From NCBI GenBank assembly GCA_017395045.1, contig JAFPWG010000011.1:124001-188000 (forward strand): a stretch of 64,000 nt of DNA, given 5' to 3'. This DNA is from Bacteroidales bacterium (lineage in GTDB: Bacteria; Bacteroidota; Bacteroidia; Bacteroidales; UBA932). Positions 1 through 8,972 of the stretch are shown one piece after another. Below the pieces are notes generated by a model. It was not told where the DNA came from. It did no database searches and saw only the letters and a program-made list of their open reading frames with translations. Every line of letters starts with the position of its first letter. Within the stretch, counting starts at the first letter, position 1. The translations under genes were made by a program, and so were the position numbers.

Positions 1-1
1 C

Positions 2-184
2 ATCCTCTTCCCGACAAACCCCTTCCTGCGAATGTTCCAGAAGGCCCTCATAGGGGAGATTGCGAGCAAGCTCAAGTGCGACGAGGCTGAAGTGGAGAAG
101 ATACTGAAGGAATCGGTCCGGCGCAAGAAAGCAAAGAAGCAGCCCAGGGACCCGAAAGGTCAGTTTACACCCAAAAAGAAGTAA
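2..184 (+). CDS. 3' end of an unidentified phage gene (partial)
   Basis: An open frame runs in from the window edge and ends at TAA 182-184, giving about 60 C-terminal residues. The visible part has a predicted helical segment rich in Glu and Lys, then a very basic tail ending in PKKK. It stops 3 bases before the tail-protein start, so it is probably co-transcribed with the tail module. No family is recognised from this fragment; a tail assembly or tape-associated protein would fit the position, but that is inference. Confidence 0.6.
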   Translation: MLFPTNPFLRMFQKALIGEIASKLKCDEAEVEKILKESVRRKKAKKQPRDPKGQFTPKKK

Positions 185-187
185 GCC

Positions 188-3100
188 ATGATAATTTACG
201 ACTATCAGGGAACGCCCATCATCCATATCGAAGCGGATGATACTTCGTACCGTTACCGGGAGATAATGGGCGACAGCCGCGTCTATCTGGAGTTCTCGCT
301 CACGCAGCACGTGGAGTTTGGGATAGGCTGCTACGTGGATTTTCAGGGCGAGCGCTACGAGCTGATGTCGAAGCCCGACGTTACCATCCAGCACAACCGC
401 GATTACTTCTACAAGCTGACCTTCGAGGGCCAGCAGTCCAGGTTCACGAAATACGTCGTCCATAATCCCGTGGACGGCCGTCTCGTGTTCCCTATGATGG
501 CGACCCCTGCGGAGCATCTTGCGCTCATCGTCGCCAACCTCACGGAGCGCGAGGGGCAGGTGCAGAACCCGTGGACCGTCGGCACCTGCATCGACGGCCC
601 GCAGAAGGAGATGCAGTACAACCATACCAAGCTCTCCGATGCGCTGACGGCCCTTGCAACCCTCTATGATACGGAGTGGGAGGTCGTGGGCAAGGCCATA
701 CACCTGCGCAAGGTCGAATACAACACCGAAGACCCGCTGGCGCTGGGATATGGCCGTAACACCGGCTTCAAGGCTGGCGTGGGCAGCGCCAACTACGGCG
801 AGACCGGCCAGATTCAGCGCCTCTATATCCAAGGCTCCGACCGCAATATCTCGCTGAAGGAGTATGGCAACAGCACCCTGCTGCTTCCCAAGGATTTCCA
901 CTTCCAGTTTGACGGCGAGCATTTCCGCTATCTTAACGGGCAGGCGTATGTTCAGGAGGATGGTTTCAATTCGTCCAAGGCCGTCCAGATGAAGACCGAT
1001 GCCAAGGGCCAGTCCGTCATGCTGGAGGATGCGCCGCCCGCCTGCAACGAGGAATCGCTGGACGTGACGAACGTCTATCCCAAGCGCGTGGGGACGGTGA
1101 CGGGGGTCCGCTACCTGTACAATCACCAGTACCTCACCTATGCGGAGCTGATGGCCCTTGACGAGCCGCCGACCGGCGATGATTGGCTGAATGTGCAGGT
1201 CGATATCATCGACGCGGATATCCCTGCAAGCCTCGACTATGCTGCTTGCCTGCTGGAGAACGGCGACCCGCTGACGGTCATCTTCCAGACGGGTATGCTC
1301 GCGGGCAAGGAGTTCGATGCCACCTTCAGGAAAGCGGCCGTCACCCAGGCGAACGCCAACAGCCAGAACGAAGAGCGCCCGGCCAACCGCTTCGAGCTGG
1401 TCCGGGCGACCTTCAACGACATCGACATGCCGAACGCCACCTACAGGCCCAATGCGGATTCGGACCCGACCGTGAAGGACACCTACATCGTCGTGAACTG
1501 CTACCTTCCTGATTCCTATATCGTGAACATGGCAGATGCGAGCGGAGCGGAGTTCGATGCCCTCCGGCAGGCGGCAAAGTACCTGTTCCAGCATAAGGAC
1601 GTGCAGGTGACGTTCAAGGGAACGATTGACGACCTCTTCTCGAAGCGCAACTGGCTCAACGTCGGCGGCAAGCTGAAGCTCGGCGGCTCGATATCCTTCC
1701 AGAACGACAGCATCCAGCCGGAGCCTCTGGTGACGCGCATCGTGGCGGTCAAGGACTATATCAACGACCCCTATTCCCCGGAAGTCACCCTGAGCAACGA
1801 ATCGGTGAAGGGCGGGCTGTCTTCGAGGATAGCGCAGGCCGGTGCAGAGACCGCCCGGGTCCTGAACCAGACCTACGCCCTCGAACGCTACGCCCGCCGG
1901 TCCTTCCGTGACGCGAAGGAGACGATGGAAATGCTGGAGAAGGCGATGCTGGAGGGGTTCACGGAGCGCATCAGCCCCATAGCCGTGCAGACCATGCAGC
2001 TGCTCGTGGGCGACGAAAGCCTCCAGTTCCGTTTCGTCAACGCCAAGACCAACCCGCAGCAGGTCTCGCCGGGGATTGCATTCAACCCCGCGACGAAGAT
2101 ACTGCACTGCAATGCGGCCATCCTCCAGCACATGACGCTGGGGATTGACACCTTGAGCAATTCGCACGCCGATTCCGAATATCTGTTCTGGGATATGGCC
2201 GCGTTCGACAGCCCCTATCTCGGCGAGGCCCTTGCATCCAAGCGATACTACCTGTATGCCAAGGTGGACGCGCTGAACAACGGCAGCACCCACAACACGG
2301 GCCAGTATATCCTTTCGGAGACGGCCATCGGGATGAACAGCGCCCTGGTCAAGAGCGGCGACACCATCACCGGCGGCTATTACCACCTGCTCGTCGGGAT
2401 GCTCAACTCGGAACAGGATAACGACCGCTCCTTTGTCACCCTGTTCGGGTTCACGGAGGTTCTGCCCGGGCGCATCACCACCGACAAGATAGTTTCCTCG
2501 GATGGTACGACGTTCTGGGACCTGATTCAGAAGGTCGTGCAGCTGGGCGACAAGCTGCGGTACGACCCCGTTAACGGCCTTGTGCTCCGTGGTCCTCTCG
2601 TGCAGACTGGGGCCGGTAATCTGACGCTTATCGGCGCGTGGTGCGGGGAGTTCGCTTCTGGCGTGCGGTACTGCATGGGCGATGAGGTCTGGGCCAACGT
2701 GAACGGAGTTATCAGCACGTACCGATACGTCAACAGCGTACCTTCAGATGAGGTTGAGGCTCCGGATGGTCCCTATCCTCCCGTCACCAATGCGAACTAC
2801 TGGCAGTGCATCGCCAAGGGTATCAAGGGCGAGACGGGGCAATCCTCGTTCAAGAGCACGGTTTTCTGCCGCACCAACACCACCCCGAGACCCCCGGCAG
2901 CAAATGAGGGCTCCTTCGCCCAGCCCAACCCGCCGACCGGCACATCATGGCAGGTGTACGACGAGCAGGGCAACGATATCTCTGGCGTGTACTGGTCCGA
3001 CGGAATCCCCGCCGGTAATGAGATACTCTGGGCTACCACCCGCATCTTCTCCAGCGACGGCCTTTCTCCCCAGCAGGCGGCATGGTCCACGCCCCGCCAG

Positions 3101-5854
3101 ATGACCGACACCGACACCTTCGACGTGGAGTTTGCCAAGATGCAGGCCAACGACGCGACCCCGGCCGCGCCCACCACGGCCAACAGGCACGGCGGCTCCG
3201 GCTTGCAGGTCTGGTTCGACCCGGTACTGGACAGCAGCGAGGACTTCACGAACATGTACTGGAGGGCCGAACGGGAGTGCATCAACGGCGAATGGGGTAA
3301 CTGGACCATCGTCCGCATCAAGGGCGAGACGGGAACCGCCGGTGACAACGGAAAGCATACCGCCGTGGTCCACCTGTACAAGCGTGCGGCCTCGGCCCCG
3401 TCGATTGACTGGAACAATGACCTGACCTATTCCTTCGAGACCAACGCCCTGACATCGACACCTTCAGGCTGGTCCCAGGCCATACCGGCAGATGACGGGA
3501 ACCCGCTCTACGTGACGGCGGCGACGGCCTCCAGCAACACCACGACGGATAAGATTGCCTACACCGAATGGGCAACGCCCGTGAAGTTTGTCGAGGATGG
3601 TCTGAACACCGCCACCGTCACCCTGTACAAGCGTGCAGCTTCAGCGCCTGCGAAGCCGTCCGGCACGCTGACCTATACCTTCTCTTCCGGCCTGCTCTCC
3701 GGATCCAGCGCGAACTTCAACGGCTGGTCCCAACAGATACCCGCCTCCGATGGAAATCCCTGCTACGTCACCCAGGCCACGGCCATTGCGACCACGGCCA
3801 CCGATGATATCCTTTCCTCGGAATGGTCCGACGTGAAGAAGCTGGTGGAGGACGGCACGAACGGCAAGGGAATCGCCAGCACCCAGGTACGTTACTCCGT
3901 CTCTTCGAGCGGGACCACGCCGCCGGTCGGGGAAAACCTCTGGAAGGAATCTCTGGATGAAATCTCTATCGGCCCGGGTTATTTCGTCTGGACGCGGACG
4001 ATAATCACCTACACCGACAACACCACGACCACGCAATACTCCGTCGCCTATTCGGGGACCAACGGCACAAATGGCACCAACGGAACGAACGGCACGAACG
4101 GAACCAATGGTAGTGACGGCTATTCCACCAAGTTCCTTTTCAAGTCGCAGGAGACGCGCCCGGACGTGCCAACCGGGAACAACCCCAGCCCTTCGGGATG
4201 GGGTGACGACCCCACGCCTGCACAGGTCGCTGCCACCGTGAGCGGCAAGACCTATTCCGGCAACTGGACCTACCAGAGTAGCGGAACCGTCGGTACTGGC
4301 ACCAACCAGAAGTCGCTCGCGGGATTCTACAAGGCCGATGCAATCACCCACAGCCAGGCGACCGTCGAGAAGTTCTTCTTCAAGACGGAGCGGGATAACG
4401 TCTATGTGAAGATTGACCTCATCGTCGCTTCCGAGGCAAACTATGACTGGCTGTATGTCGGCAAGGTGGACGAGGATATGGCGATTGATGCTGAAGAGGC
4501 AGATGTCACCAACTACTCTTCCCGCCATAGCAGCGACACGAACGGCGTGCCCAAGGCCGTGACGGTCGAGCTGAAGGTCAAGCGTGCCGGGGTCCATCGC
4601 ATCGACTTCGCCTATGTGAAGGACGGCTCCGCTTCCTATGAGGATTGCGCCTGCTTCAAGTTCAATTCGGCCTACTATGAGCAGCGCGTCTGGATGACCT
4701 CTTGCAAGGTACTGAACGGCGTTGCGTCCGACTGGACCACGCCCATCTGCATGAACGGCCAGGACGGCCAGAGCGGCAACGACGGCCCGGCCTGCCCCTA
4801 TCGCGGCGTTTACGACCCCAATGAGACGTATTTCGGGACGGCGGCACGCACGGATATCGTGAGCTACGTGTCAGGCGGCGTGAAGAAATACTACCGCGCA
4901 AACCCTTGCGTCGGCGGCTCCTTCCGTGGCATCGTTCCGACGAATGCGGCCTACTGGATGGACTTCGGGGCGCAGTTCTCGAACATCGCCACCGGCTTCC
5001 TGTTCGCTGAAGAGGCGGTCATCGAAAATGCGGTTGTCCGCATCCTTCGGACGAGTGACACCGGCGCGAGGATTATCGCCCGGGGTGATTCGCTCACGAT
5101 GCTGGACGCGAACCTTGCTACAAAGCTCATAATCACCGGCGCGGATTTGTCCGACACCCCGAGCGACGCTACAGCTTCGTTCACCAGTTCCTACGCCCTG
5201 CAAACCTCCAAGACGAACAGCCAGGTAAATGCCGGGCTGAACATCAACGGCAGCACCAATATCAAGACCTTCACCGTGGAGGACGACGTGAATACCGTGA
5301 AGATTCCGAACATCAGTCTGAACTTCCTGCTGACGCTCGGTGCCAGCAATGCGGGCGCTATGTACTGGAGCGGCCGCGTCTGGCTCGTTGTGGACGGGGA
5401 TATCGAAGCTGCGGAAGCGGAGACTATCGACATGGAGTTCGACCACGCGAACGGCGGCTATCAGGTGTCTGGCTCCGGCCTGCTGTACGGATATTCGCTC
5501 CAGCTCCCGGCTGGCTCTCATACCCTCTCCCTGAAGTGGGAATCCTACGCAAAGGGCTACAACGTCGCCTCTGACAACCAGATTGACTTCTCGATTGAGT
5601 ACGGTTCCGGGACCATCCAGATAACCTACCCCGCGCAGGTGACGGCCATCGGCGCGAACGGCTTCAGGGCGATGTTCTCCGGCTCCCAGAAAGCGGAGTT
5701 TATCAAGACCGGCAACGTGGTGGAGTTCCTGCTTCGCAACGGGAACAATGCCATTCGCCTGCATTCGTCGAACGGTATGCAGTTCTCCTTCAACGGCGGC
5801 TCCACCTGGTACACCGCATCGAGGGACAGCAGCGGCTACCTCAAACTGACATAG
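188..5854 (+). CDS. Large phage tail / receptor-binding protein with collagen-like repeats
   Basis: This 1888-residue protein is typical in size and composition of a tail-tip or fibre protein of Bacteroides-type siphophages. The first 500 or so residues look like a baseplate-hub or prophage tail domain (compact beta-rich, with references to binding and pore-like folds only by analogy). The middle has GETG linkers (about residues 885 and 1045) and two tandem copies of one module starting LYKRAASAP near residues 1062 and 1148, each ending VEDG. A run of six or seven Gly-Thr-Asn triplets follows around residues 1290-1312. The C-terminal part carries a jelly-roll-like stretch and ends just after a Gly/Asn-rich segment. 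It sits directly before a lysis cassette, as tail fibres often do. Host-receptor recognition is inferred. Confidence 0.85.
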   Translation: MIIYDYQGTPIIHIEADDTSYRYREIMGDSRVYLEFSLTQHVEFGIGCYVDFQGERYELMSKPDVTIQHNRDYFYKLTFEGQQSRFTKYVVHNPVDGRLVFPMMATPAEHLALIVANLTEREGQVQNPWTVGTCIDGPQKEMQYNHTKLSDALTALATLYDTEWEVVGKAIHLRKVEYNTEDPLALGYGRNTGFKAGVGSANYGETGQIQRLYIQGSDRNISLKEYGNSTLLLPKDFHFQFDGEHFRYLNGQAYVQEDGFNSSKAVQMKTDAKGQSVMLEDAPPACNEESLDVTNVYPKRVGTVTGVRYLYNHQYLTYAELMALDEPPTGDDWLNVQVDIIDADIPASLDYAACLLENGDPLTVIFQTGMLAGKEFDATFRKAAVTQANANSQNEERPANRFELVRATFNDIDMPNATYRPNADSDPTVKDTYIVVNCYLPDSYIVNMADASGAEFDALRQAAKYLFQHKDVQVTFKGTIDDLFSKRNWLNVGGKLKLGGSISFQNDSIQPEPLVTRIVAVKDYINDPYSPEVTLSNESVKGGLSSRIAQAGAETARVLNQTYALERYARRSFRDAKETMEMLEKAMLEGFTERISPIAVQTMQLLVGDESLQFRFVNAKTNPQQVSPGIAFNPATKILHCNAAILQHMTLGIDTLSNSHADSEYLFWDMAAFDSPYLGEALASKRYYLYAKVDALNNGSTHNTGQYILSETAIGMNSALVKSGDTITGGYYHLLVGMLNSEQDNDRSFVTLFGFTEVLPGRITTDKIVSSDGTTFWDLIQKVVQLGDKLRYDPVNGLVLRGPLVQTGAGNLTLIGAWCGEFASGVRYCMGDEVWANVNGVISTYRYVNSVPSDEVEAPDGPYPPVTNANYWQCIAKGIKGETGQSSFKSTVFCRTNTTPRPPAANEGSFAQPNPPTGTSWQVYDEQGNDISGVYWSDGIPAGNEILWATTRIFSSDGLSPQQAAWSTPRQMTDTDTFDVEFAKMQANDATPAAPTTANRHGGSGLQVWFDPVLDSSEDFTNMYWRAERECINGEWGNWTIVRIKGETGTAGDNGKHTAVVHLYKRAASAPSIDWNNDLTYSFETNALTSTPSGWSQAIPADDGNPLYVTAATASSNTTTDKIAYTEWATPVKFVEDGLNTATVTLYKRAASAPAKPSGTLTYTFSSGLLSGSSANFNGWSQQIPASDGNPCYVTQATAIATTATDDILSSEWSDVKKLVEDGTNGKGIASTQVRYSVSSSGTTPPVGENLWKESLDEISIGPGYFVWTRTIITYTDNTTTTQYSVAYSGTNGTNGTNGTNGTNGTNGSDGYSTKFLFKSQETRPDVPTGNNPSPSGWGDDPTPAQVAATVSGKTYSGNWTYQSSGTVGTGTNQKSLAGFYKADAITHSQATVEKFFFKTERDNVYVKIDLIVASEANYDWLYVGKVDEDMAIDAEEADVTNYSSRHSSDTNGVPKAVTVELKVKRAGVHRIDFAYVKDGSASYEDCACFKFNSAYYEQRVWMTSCKVLNGVASDWTTPICMNGQDGQSGNDGPACPYRGVYDPNETYFGTAARTDIVSYVSGGVKKYYRANPCVGGSFRGIVPTNAAYWMDFGAQFSNIATGFLFAEEAVIENAVVRILRTSDTGARIIARGDSLTMLDANLATKLIITGADLSDTPSDATASFTSSYALQTSKTNSQVNAGLNINGSTNIKTFTVEDDVNTVKIPNISLNFLLTLGASNAGAMYWSGRVWLVVDGDIEAAEAETIDMEFDHANGGYQVSGSGLLYGYSLQLPAGSHTLSLKWESYAKGYNVASDNQIDFSIEYGSGTIQITYPAQVTAIGANGFRAMFSGSQKAEFIKTGNVVEFLLRNGNNAIRLHSSNGMQFSFNGGSTWYTASRDSSGYLKLT
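4060..4118 (+). repeat. Collagen-like GTN tandem repeat inside the tail gene
   Basis: A 9-base unit close to ggcaccaac / ggaacgaac is repeated in frame six to seven times, encoding (Gly-Thr-Asn)n followed by GSDG. Copies differ only at synonymous positions. Gly-X-Y runs of this kind act as trimeric stalk segments in phage fibres. The near-identity of copies makes length change by slippage plausible. Confidence 0.85.
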
Positions 5855-5858
5855 AACT

Positions 5859-6023
5859 ATGGAAGATTACCGCAGACTATCTACCCGTGAGCTGGAAAAG
5901 CTCTTGCAGATGAAGATGGATGAAATCTACATCATCAGGCAGGAGCTCGACCGGCGCAAGAACGGCCCGCCGAGGCGCGAGGGTTCCGAGAACATCGACT
6001 TTACCAAATACTTAACAGATTAA
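5859..6023 (+). CDS. 54-aa phage protein of unknown function
   Basis: An ATG at 5859 opens a 54-codon frame ending TAA at 6021-6023, between the tail protein (4-base gap) and the endolysin (3-base gap). The product begins MEDYRRLSTRELEKLL and is charged and probably an alpha-helical coiled coil over its first 33 residues, followed by a basic RRKNGPPRRE stretch. The tight spacing and clean start support a real gene. No family is recognised; small helical proteins at this place can be tail or lysis accessories, which is only inference. Confidence 0.65.
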   Translation: MEDYRRLSTRELEKLLQMKMDEIYIIRQELDRRKNGPPRREGSENIDFTKYLTD

Positions 6024-6026
6024 GCC

Positions 6027-6542
6027 ATGACACCAAGAGAACAGAAGATTGTCAAATTCTTCAAGAAATGGGAGGGCGGCTACTCCAACCATCCAGCCGA
6101 CAAGGGAGGTCCCACGATGATGGGCATCACCCTCAAGACCTTTCAATCCTACTACGGCCCCGATAAGACCGCAGCCGACCTCAAGAAGATGACGGAAGAC
6201 CAGTGGCTCCGCATCTTCAAAAACGGCTACTACAACAAGATGAAGTGCGGCCAGATTGAGGACGATTCCACCGCCCTGCTCTGCTGTGACATGGGCTGGG
6301 GGTCCGGCCCGGTCACGGCCATCAAGAAGATACAGGCTTGCCTCGGGTGCCAGGCTGACGGGATTATCGGCCCCAAGACCCTTGCCGCCGTCAACGGGAA
6401 GGACCGCAAGGCCATCTTTGAAAAGCTCTGGCAGATGCGCAAGGCGTGGTTTGAGGCCATCGTGAAAGCGAACCCGTCCCAGAAAGTCTTCCTGAAGGGC
6501 TGGCTGAACCGGCTGAACGACATCAAAAAAGTGTTCAAATGA
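6027..6542 (+). CDS. GH108 N-acetylmuramidase endolysin
   Basis: The 171-residue product matches the glycoside hydrolase 108 lysozyme family seen in phages and secretion cassettes. The N-terminal KWEGGYSNHPADKGG segment holds the catalytic Glu of the EGGY motif near residue 14, and TMMGIT follows it. The C-terminal half, with GCQADGIIGPKTL near residues 107-119, resembles the peptidoglycan-binding part usual in this family. It would cleave the glycan backbone of peptidoglycan at host lysis. There is no signal peptide. Its stop region overlaps the next start by 4 bases (ATGA), so the two are translationally linked. Confidence 0.9.
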   Translation: MTPREQKIVKFFKKWEGGYSNHPADKGGPTMMGITLKTFQSYYGPDKTAADLKKMTEDQWLRIFKNGYYNKMKCGQIEDDSTALLCCDMGWGSGPVTAIKKIQACLGCQADGIIGPKTLAAVNGKDRKAIFEKLWQMRKAWFEAIVKANPSQKVFLKGWLNRLNDIKKVFK

Positions 6543-7075
6543 GCAAGACCCTGAAAACCATCGGCATCATCCTGTCAATCCTCGCCTTCGCGGCGCTCAT
6601 CGTCTGGGTTGACAGGAAGTTGCCCGGATGGCCGAAAGAGCAACCGGCCATCGTCCGCGACACCGTTAAGACGGTAGAGTATATCCACGACACAATCAGG
6701 CTCGCCGCATCAGAGGCTGTGGGAACGGAACAGGCCACGCTTCCGCTGGTCGCCGTCGTCCCGCAGCCTCCCTCGCCGGTCGATTCTTCCGTGGTCGCGC
6801 CTGAACACCCTCCGGCGGCTCCAGATTCGGCCACCGTTGAAATCCCTATCGAGAGGCGCACCTTCGAGGGCGAGAACTACAGGGCCGTCGTGGAGGGCTA
6901 CAATCCGAAGCTCGTTGACATCTGGATAGCGGCCCCAACCACCACGATAACGGAGGTGCGGACAAAGACAAAGCACTGGAGCGTCACCATCGGCCCGCAG
7001 GTGGGGTACGGATTCACCCCGAAGGGCTGGCAACCCTATGCGGGCATCGGCGTGACCTTCGGATATACATTCTGA
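6539..7075 (+). CDS. Small membrane-anchored phage envelope protein (DUF6808-like)
   Basis: The 178-residue product starts with a single hydrophobic segment at about residues 7-24, preceded by Lys, so it is probably anchored in the inner membrane or exported. A Pro/Ser/Ala-rich linker occupies residues 60-100. The C-terminal 40 residues alternate polar and hydrophobic residues and end GYTF, like closing strands of an outer-membrane beta-barrel. The gene overlaps the endolysin by 4 bases, which places it in the lysis cassette; bridging the two membranes like a spanin is an attractive inference. The family name is from memory and could be wrong. Confidence 0.65.
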   Translation: MSKTLKTIGIILSILAFAALIVWVDRKLPGWPKEQPAIVRDTVKTVEYIHDTIRLAASEAVGTEQATLPLVAVVPQPPSPVDSSVVAPEHPPAAPDSATVEIPIERRTFEGENYRAVVEGYNPKLVDIWIAAPTTTITEVRTKTKHWSVTIGPQVGYGFTPKGWQPYAGIGVTFGYTF

Positions 7076-7263
7076 CACAACCGGGCCGGTGCTCCCGTAA
7101 TTGCATCTTGCCTACTCTAAAGATTTTTTTCATCCAGATAGCTGGCGGCTGCGAAGCTCCCAGCTATCGCTTTTTGGCAAGAATCGCACAGAAAACGGCA
7201 ATTTTGGCACGCTTTCCGGCAATTTTCGTACACTTTCGCGCAAGAATCGCACGCATCTGGAAA

Positions 7264-7296
7264 TTTTGCGGTTTCAGGAACAATCGCTATATTTGC
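7264..7296 (+). promoter_or_regulatory. Bacteroidota-type promoter before a short transcript
   Basis: TTTTG at 7264-7268 is followed after 19 bases by TATATTTGC at 7288-7296, a close match to the Bacteroidota sigma-ABfr consensus (TTTG, 19-21 nt, TAnnTTTG). Transcription would start near 7303, with no large gene downstream on this strand. Confidence 0.7.
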
Positions 7297-7302
7297 ACAA
7301 AC

Positions 7303-7497
7303 AAAACCCGAAAGGGGTACGGGTGCGAGCCGTACCCAGGGCCGTTAAAGAAGCCGCAAAGAGAGCCGTATCGTGAACTCAATGCGTATTCTCCAGACCC
7401 TCCAAGTGATTTTTACACACATGGCAGTCGGGTTTTTGCAAGGTTAAAAACTATGGGGCGAACTTTCGTACAGAGGTCTCGCCCCGTAACCTTTTTA
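7303..7497 (+). ncRNA. Candidate short structured RNA or mini-mRNA in the prophage
   Basis: The transcript predicted between the promoter at 7264-7296 and the hairpin terminator at 7453-7487 is about 195 nt. Its 5' part contains a perfect 8-bp stem, GGGTACGG with CCGTACCC, around a 7-base loop (about 7316-7338). Several GCCG repeats follow. A 21-codon frame (7382-7447) lies before the terminator. It may be an sRNA, an untranslated leader for the peptide, or a type I toxin message. No known RNA family is recognised. Confidence 0.5.
7382..7447 (+). CDS. 21-aa hydrophobic peptide (mini-ORF)
   Basis: ATG at 7382 opens MRILQTLQVIFTHMAVGF followed by three residues and TAA. An in-frame GTG lies three codons upstream. 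The peptide is mostly hydrophobic and would form one short helix, a look shared with type I toxins and small membrane peptides. It is framed by its own promoter and terminator, which is the main reason to list it. A chance frame remains possible. Confidence 0.35.
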   Translation: MRILQTLQVIFTHMAVGFLQG

Positions 7498-7500
7498 TTT
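7453..7500 (+). terminator. Rho-independent terminator
   Basis: ATGGGGCGA at 7453-7461 pairs with TCGCCCCGT at 7479-7487 (nine pairs, one G-U), extended by GGTT with AACC further out, and is followed by a run of Ts from 7491. Orientation serves the short + strand transcript. Confidence 0.75.
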
Positions 7501-7551
7501 CAAAGAACTGAACCGCTATACAAATATAAGAATTTATTTATAAATAAACAA

Positions 7552-8811
7552 TTATTCAAAAAGTTTATTTATATCGCTATTCTTGCGGTAATCTTTTCCA
7601 TACAGGATGAAGTCGATGATGCGCCGGTTAGCCTCGTCCACCTTGGAGCTGTCGAAATCAATGTAGATATCTGTCACCGTCAGGCCGATGCCGTGCCCCA
7701 GCGCCTTGCTCACCACCTCCTTGGGAATGTCGATGTACGAGGCAACCGTGGCCCAGGTATGTCGGGCCCAGTTTGAGGACAGCCCCGGAAACTTGCCGTC
7801 GTCTTCGGCCTTGCCGTGCTTCCCTACGGTCCTTCCTATGGCCTTCAGCGCGTCGTTGAGGTGGTGGAGGTAGTCTCGATAGTCTTTGTATGTATCGAGC
7901 GGATTCAGGAGGTATTTCTTACCCCTGTAGCGGTCTATGATGGCCTGCGCCTCCGGCTCTATCTTGACGGAGAACAGAGTGCCCACCTTAGAGCGCCGGT
8001 AGTCCAGGCGACCGTCCCTGATATCGGATTTCTTGAGCTTGAGCATGTCGCCGATATTGATGCCCCGGAGCATGAACATCAGCAGGAACATGTCGCGGTA
8101 CTGGACTTGGTATGGCTCGCAGGTACGGATGGCGAGGTCGTGCAGCCGGTCCGCCGTCAGGGCCTTCTTCTTTGTCGCTTCCGGTCTCACGGTGAACTTC
8201 CTGAACGGGTAGCAGGTGGTGATGCCCGAATCTATCGCATCGTTGAACACGGCCCGGATATTCCGCAGGTGGATGTTGCGGGTATTCTTCGCTTCGGTCT
8301 TGGAGAGGTGCTTCTCGAAGTTCTGGAGCCAGTCTCGTGTGATGTCCTCGAAGGTGTACAGGTGCAGCTTCTTGTCGAACGCCTCCATCTTGCGGAGCGT
8401 GAACGCATACAGGCCCTTGGTGCCGTCGTTATCCTTCAGCTCCATGAAGCGCTTGAACCGTGCCAGGAAGAGCCGGGCTTCCGCAGCTCGCTTGGCAGCG
8501 TCCGGGTCGATGAGCGCCGTCACCTTCTCGCGGAGCTGGGCCGCGTTGAGGCCGGTCAGCTCCTGGGCTTCCATGAGCCGGAGGATGGCCGTCTCCACGT
8601 CGAGGCGCTTTTTGTTCAGGATGACGTTTATACGCTTGGCGTTGGTGTTGGTGGCCTTGACCTGCTGGCGGGCCGGGTCCCAATCGTCAGGCAGGACCTT
8701 GATTTCTGTGGGGATGAATGATGTTGTTCCCTTGCGCCGGATGGCGACCTTCAGGGGCGCGGGCTTCCCTTTCTGGCAAGCTCTGGTGTCGAGGTAAAAT
8801 GATACGGCCAT
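7552..8811 (-). CDS. int: Tyrosine recombinase (prophage integrase)
   Basis: The 419-residue product is a Bacteroidota-type phage integrase. It opens with an arm-binding-like domain (MAVSFYLDTRA), then a SAM-like core-binding domain (about residues 110-200), then the catalytic domain. Visible catalytic positions include Arg in FMLRGINIGDM, Lys in RSKVGTLFSVKI, the ARHTWAT box, His in LGHG and the Tyr nucleophile in TDIYIDF. ATG at 8811 is preferred because the frame upstream, to a TTG at 8865, runs into direct repeats typical of the regulatory region. It lies about 160 bases from the 3' end of tRNA-Arg, so it most likely integrated the prophage there. Confidence 0.92.
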   Translation of the reverse strand: MAVSFYLDTRACQKGKPAPLKVAIRRKGTTSFIPTEIKVLPDDWDPARQQVKATNTNAKRINVILNKKRLDVETAILRLMEAQELTGLNAAQLREKVTALIDPDAAKRAAEARLFLARFKRFMELKDNDGTKGLYAFTLRKMEAFDKKLHLYTFEDITRDWLQNFEKHLSKTEAKNTRNIHLRNIRAVFNDAIDSGITTCYPFRKFTVRPEATKKKALTADRLHDLAIRTCEPYQVQYRDMFLLMFMLRGINIGDMLKLKKSDIRDGRLDYRRSKVGTLFSVKIEPEAQAIIDRYRGKKYLLNPLDTYKDYRDYLHHLNDALKAIGRTVGKHGKAEDDGKFPGLSSNWARHTWATVASYIDIPKEVVSKALGHGIGLTVTDIYIDFDSSKVDEANRRIIDFILYGKDYRKNSDINKLFE

Positions 8812-8859
8812 ATCCTTGGAAAATTGCACCGAAACTTGCACGTCTTTTTGGCCGTAATT

Positions 8860-8885
8860 GGACAAAAATGGACGAAAATGGACAT
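8860..8885. repeat. Short direct repeats upstream of the integrase
   Basis: Three close copies of a TGGACnAAAA unit (attggacaaaa, atggacgaaaa, atggacatta) lie head to tail just upstream of the integrase start. Arrays like this in front of an integrase are commonly arm-type integrase sites or binding sites of an excision regulator. The function is inferred from position. Confidence 0.45.
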
Positions 8886-8929
8886 TATTTCGGTTTTTTT
8901 TGAGGATAATGACCTCTGGTTGGAAGTTG

Positions 8930-8959
8930 GCTGGCCGTCGTAAGATGCTGACGGCCAGC
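8930..8959. repeat. Perfect 10-bp inverted repeat near the attachment site
   Basis: GCTGGCCGTC at 8930-8939 and GACGGCCAGC at 8950-8959 form a perfect stem with a 10-base loop, between the integrase and the tRNA. There is no strong T-run on either side, so a terminator is possible but not clear. It could be a tRNA transcript end or a recombination-associated site. Confidence 0.6.
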
Positions 8960-8972
8960 GCTTTCCTTAAAT

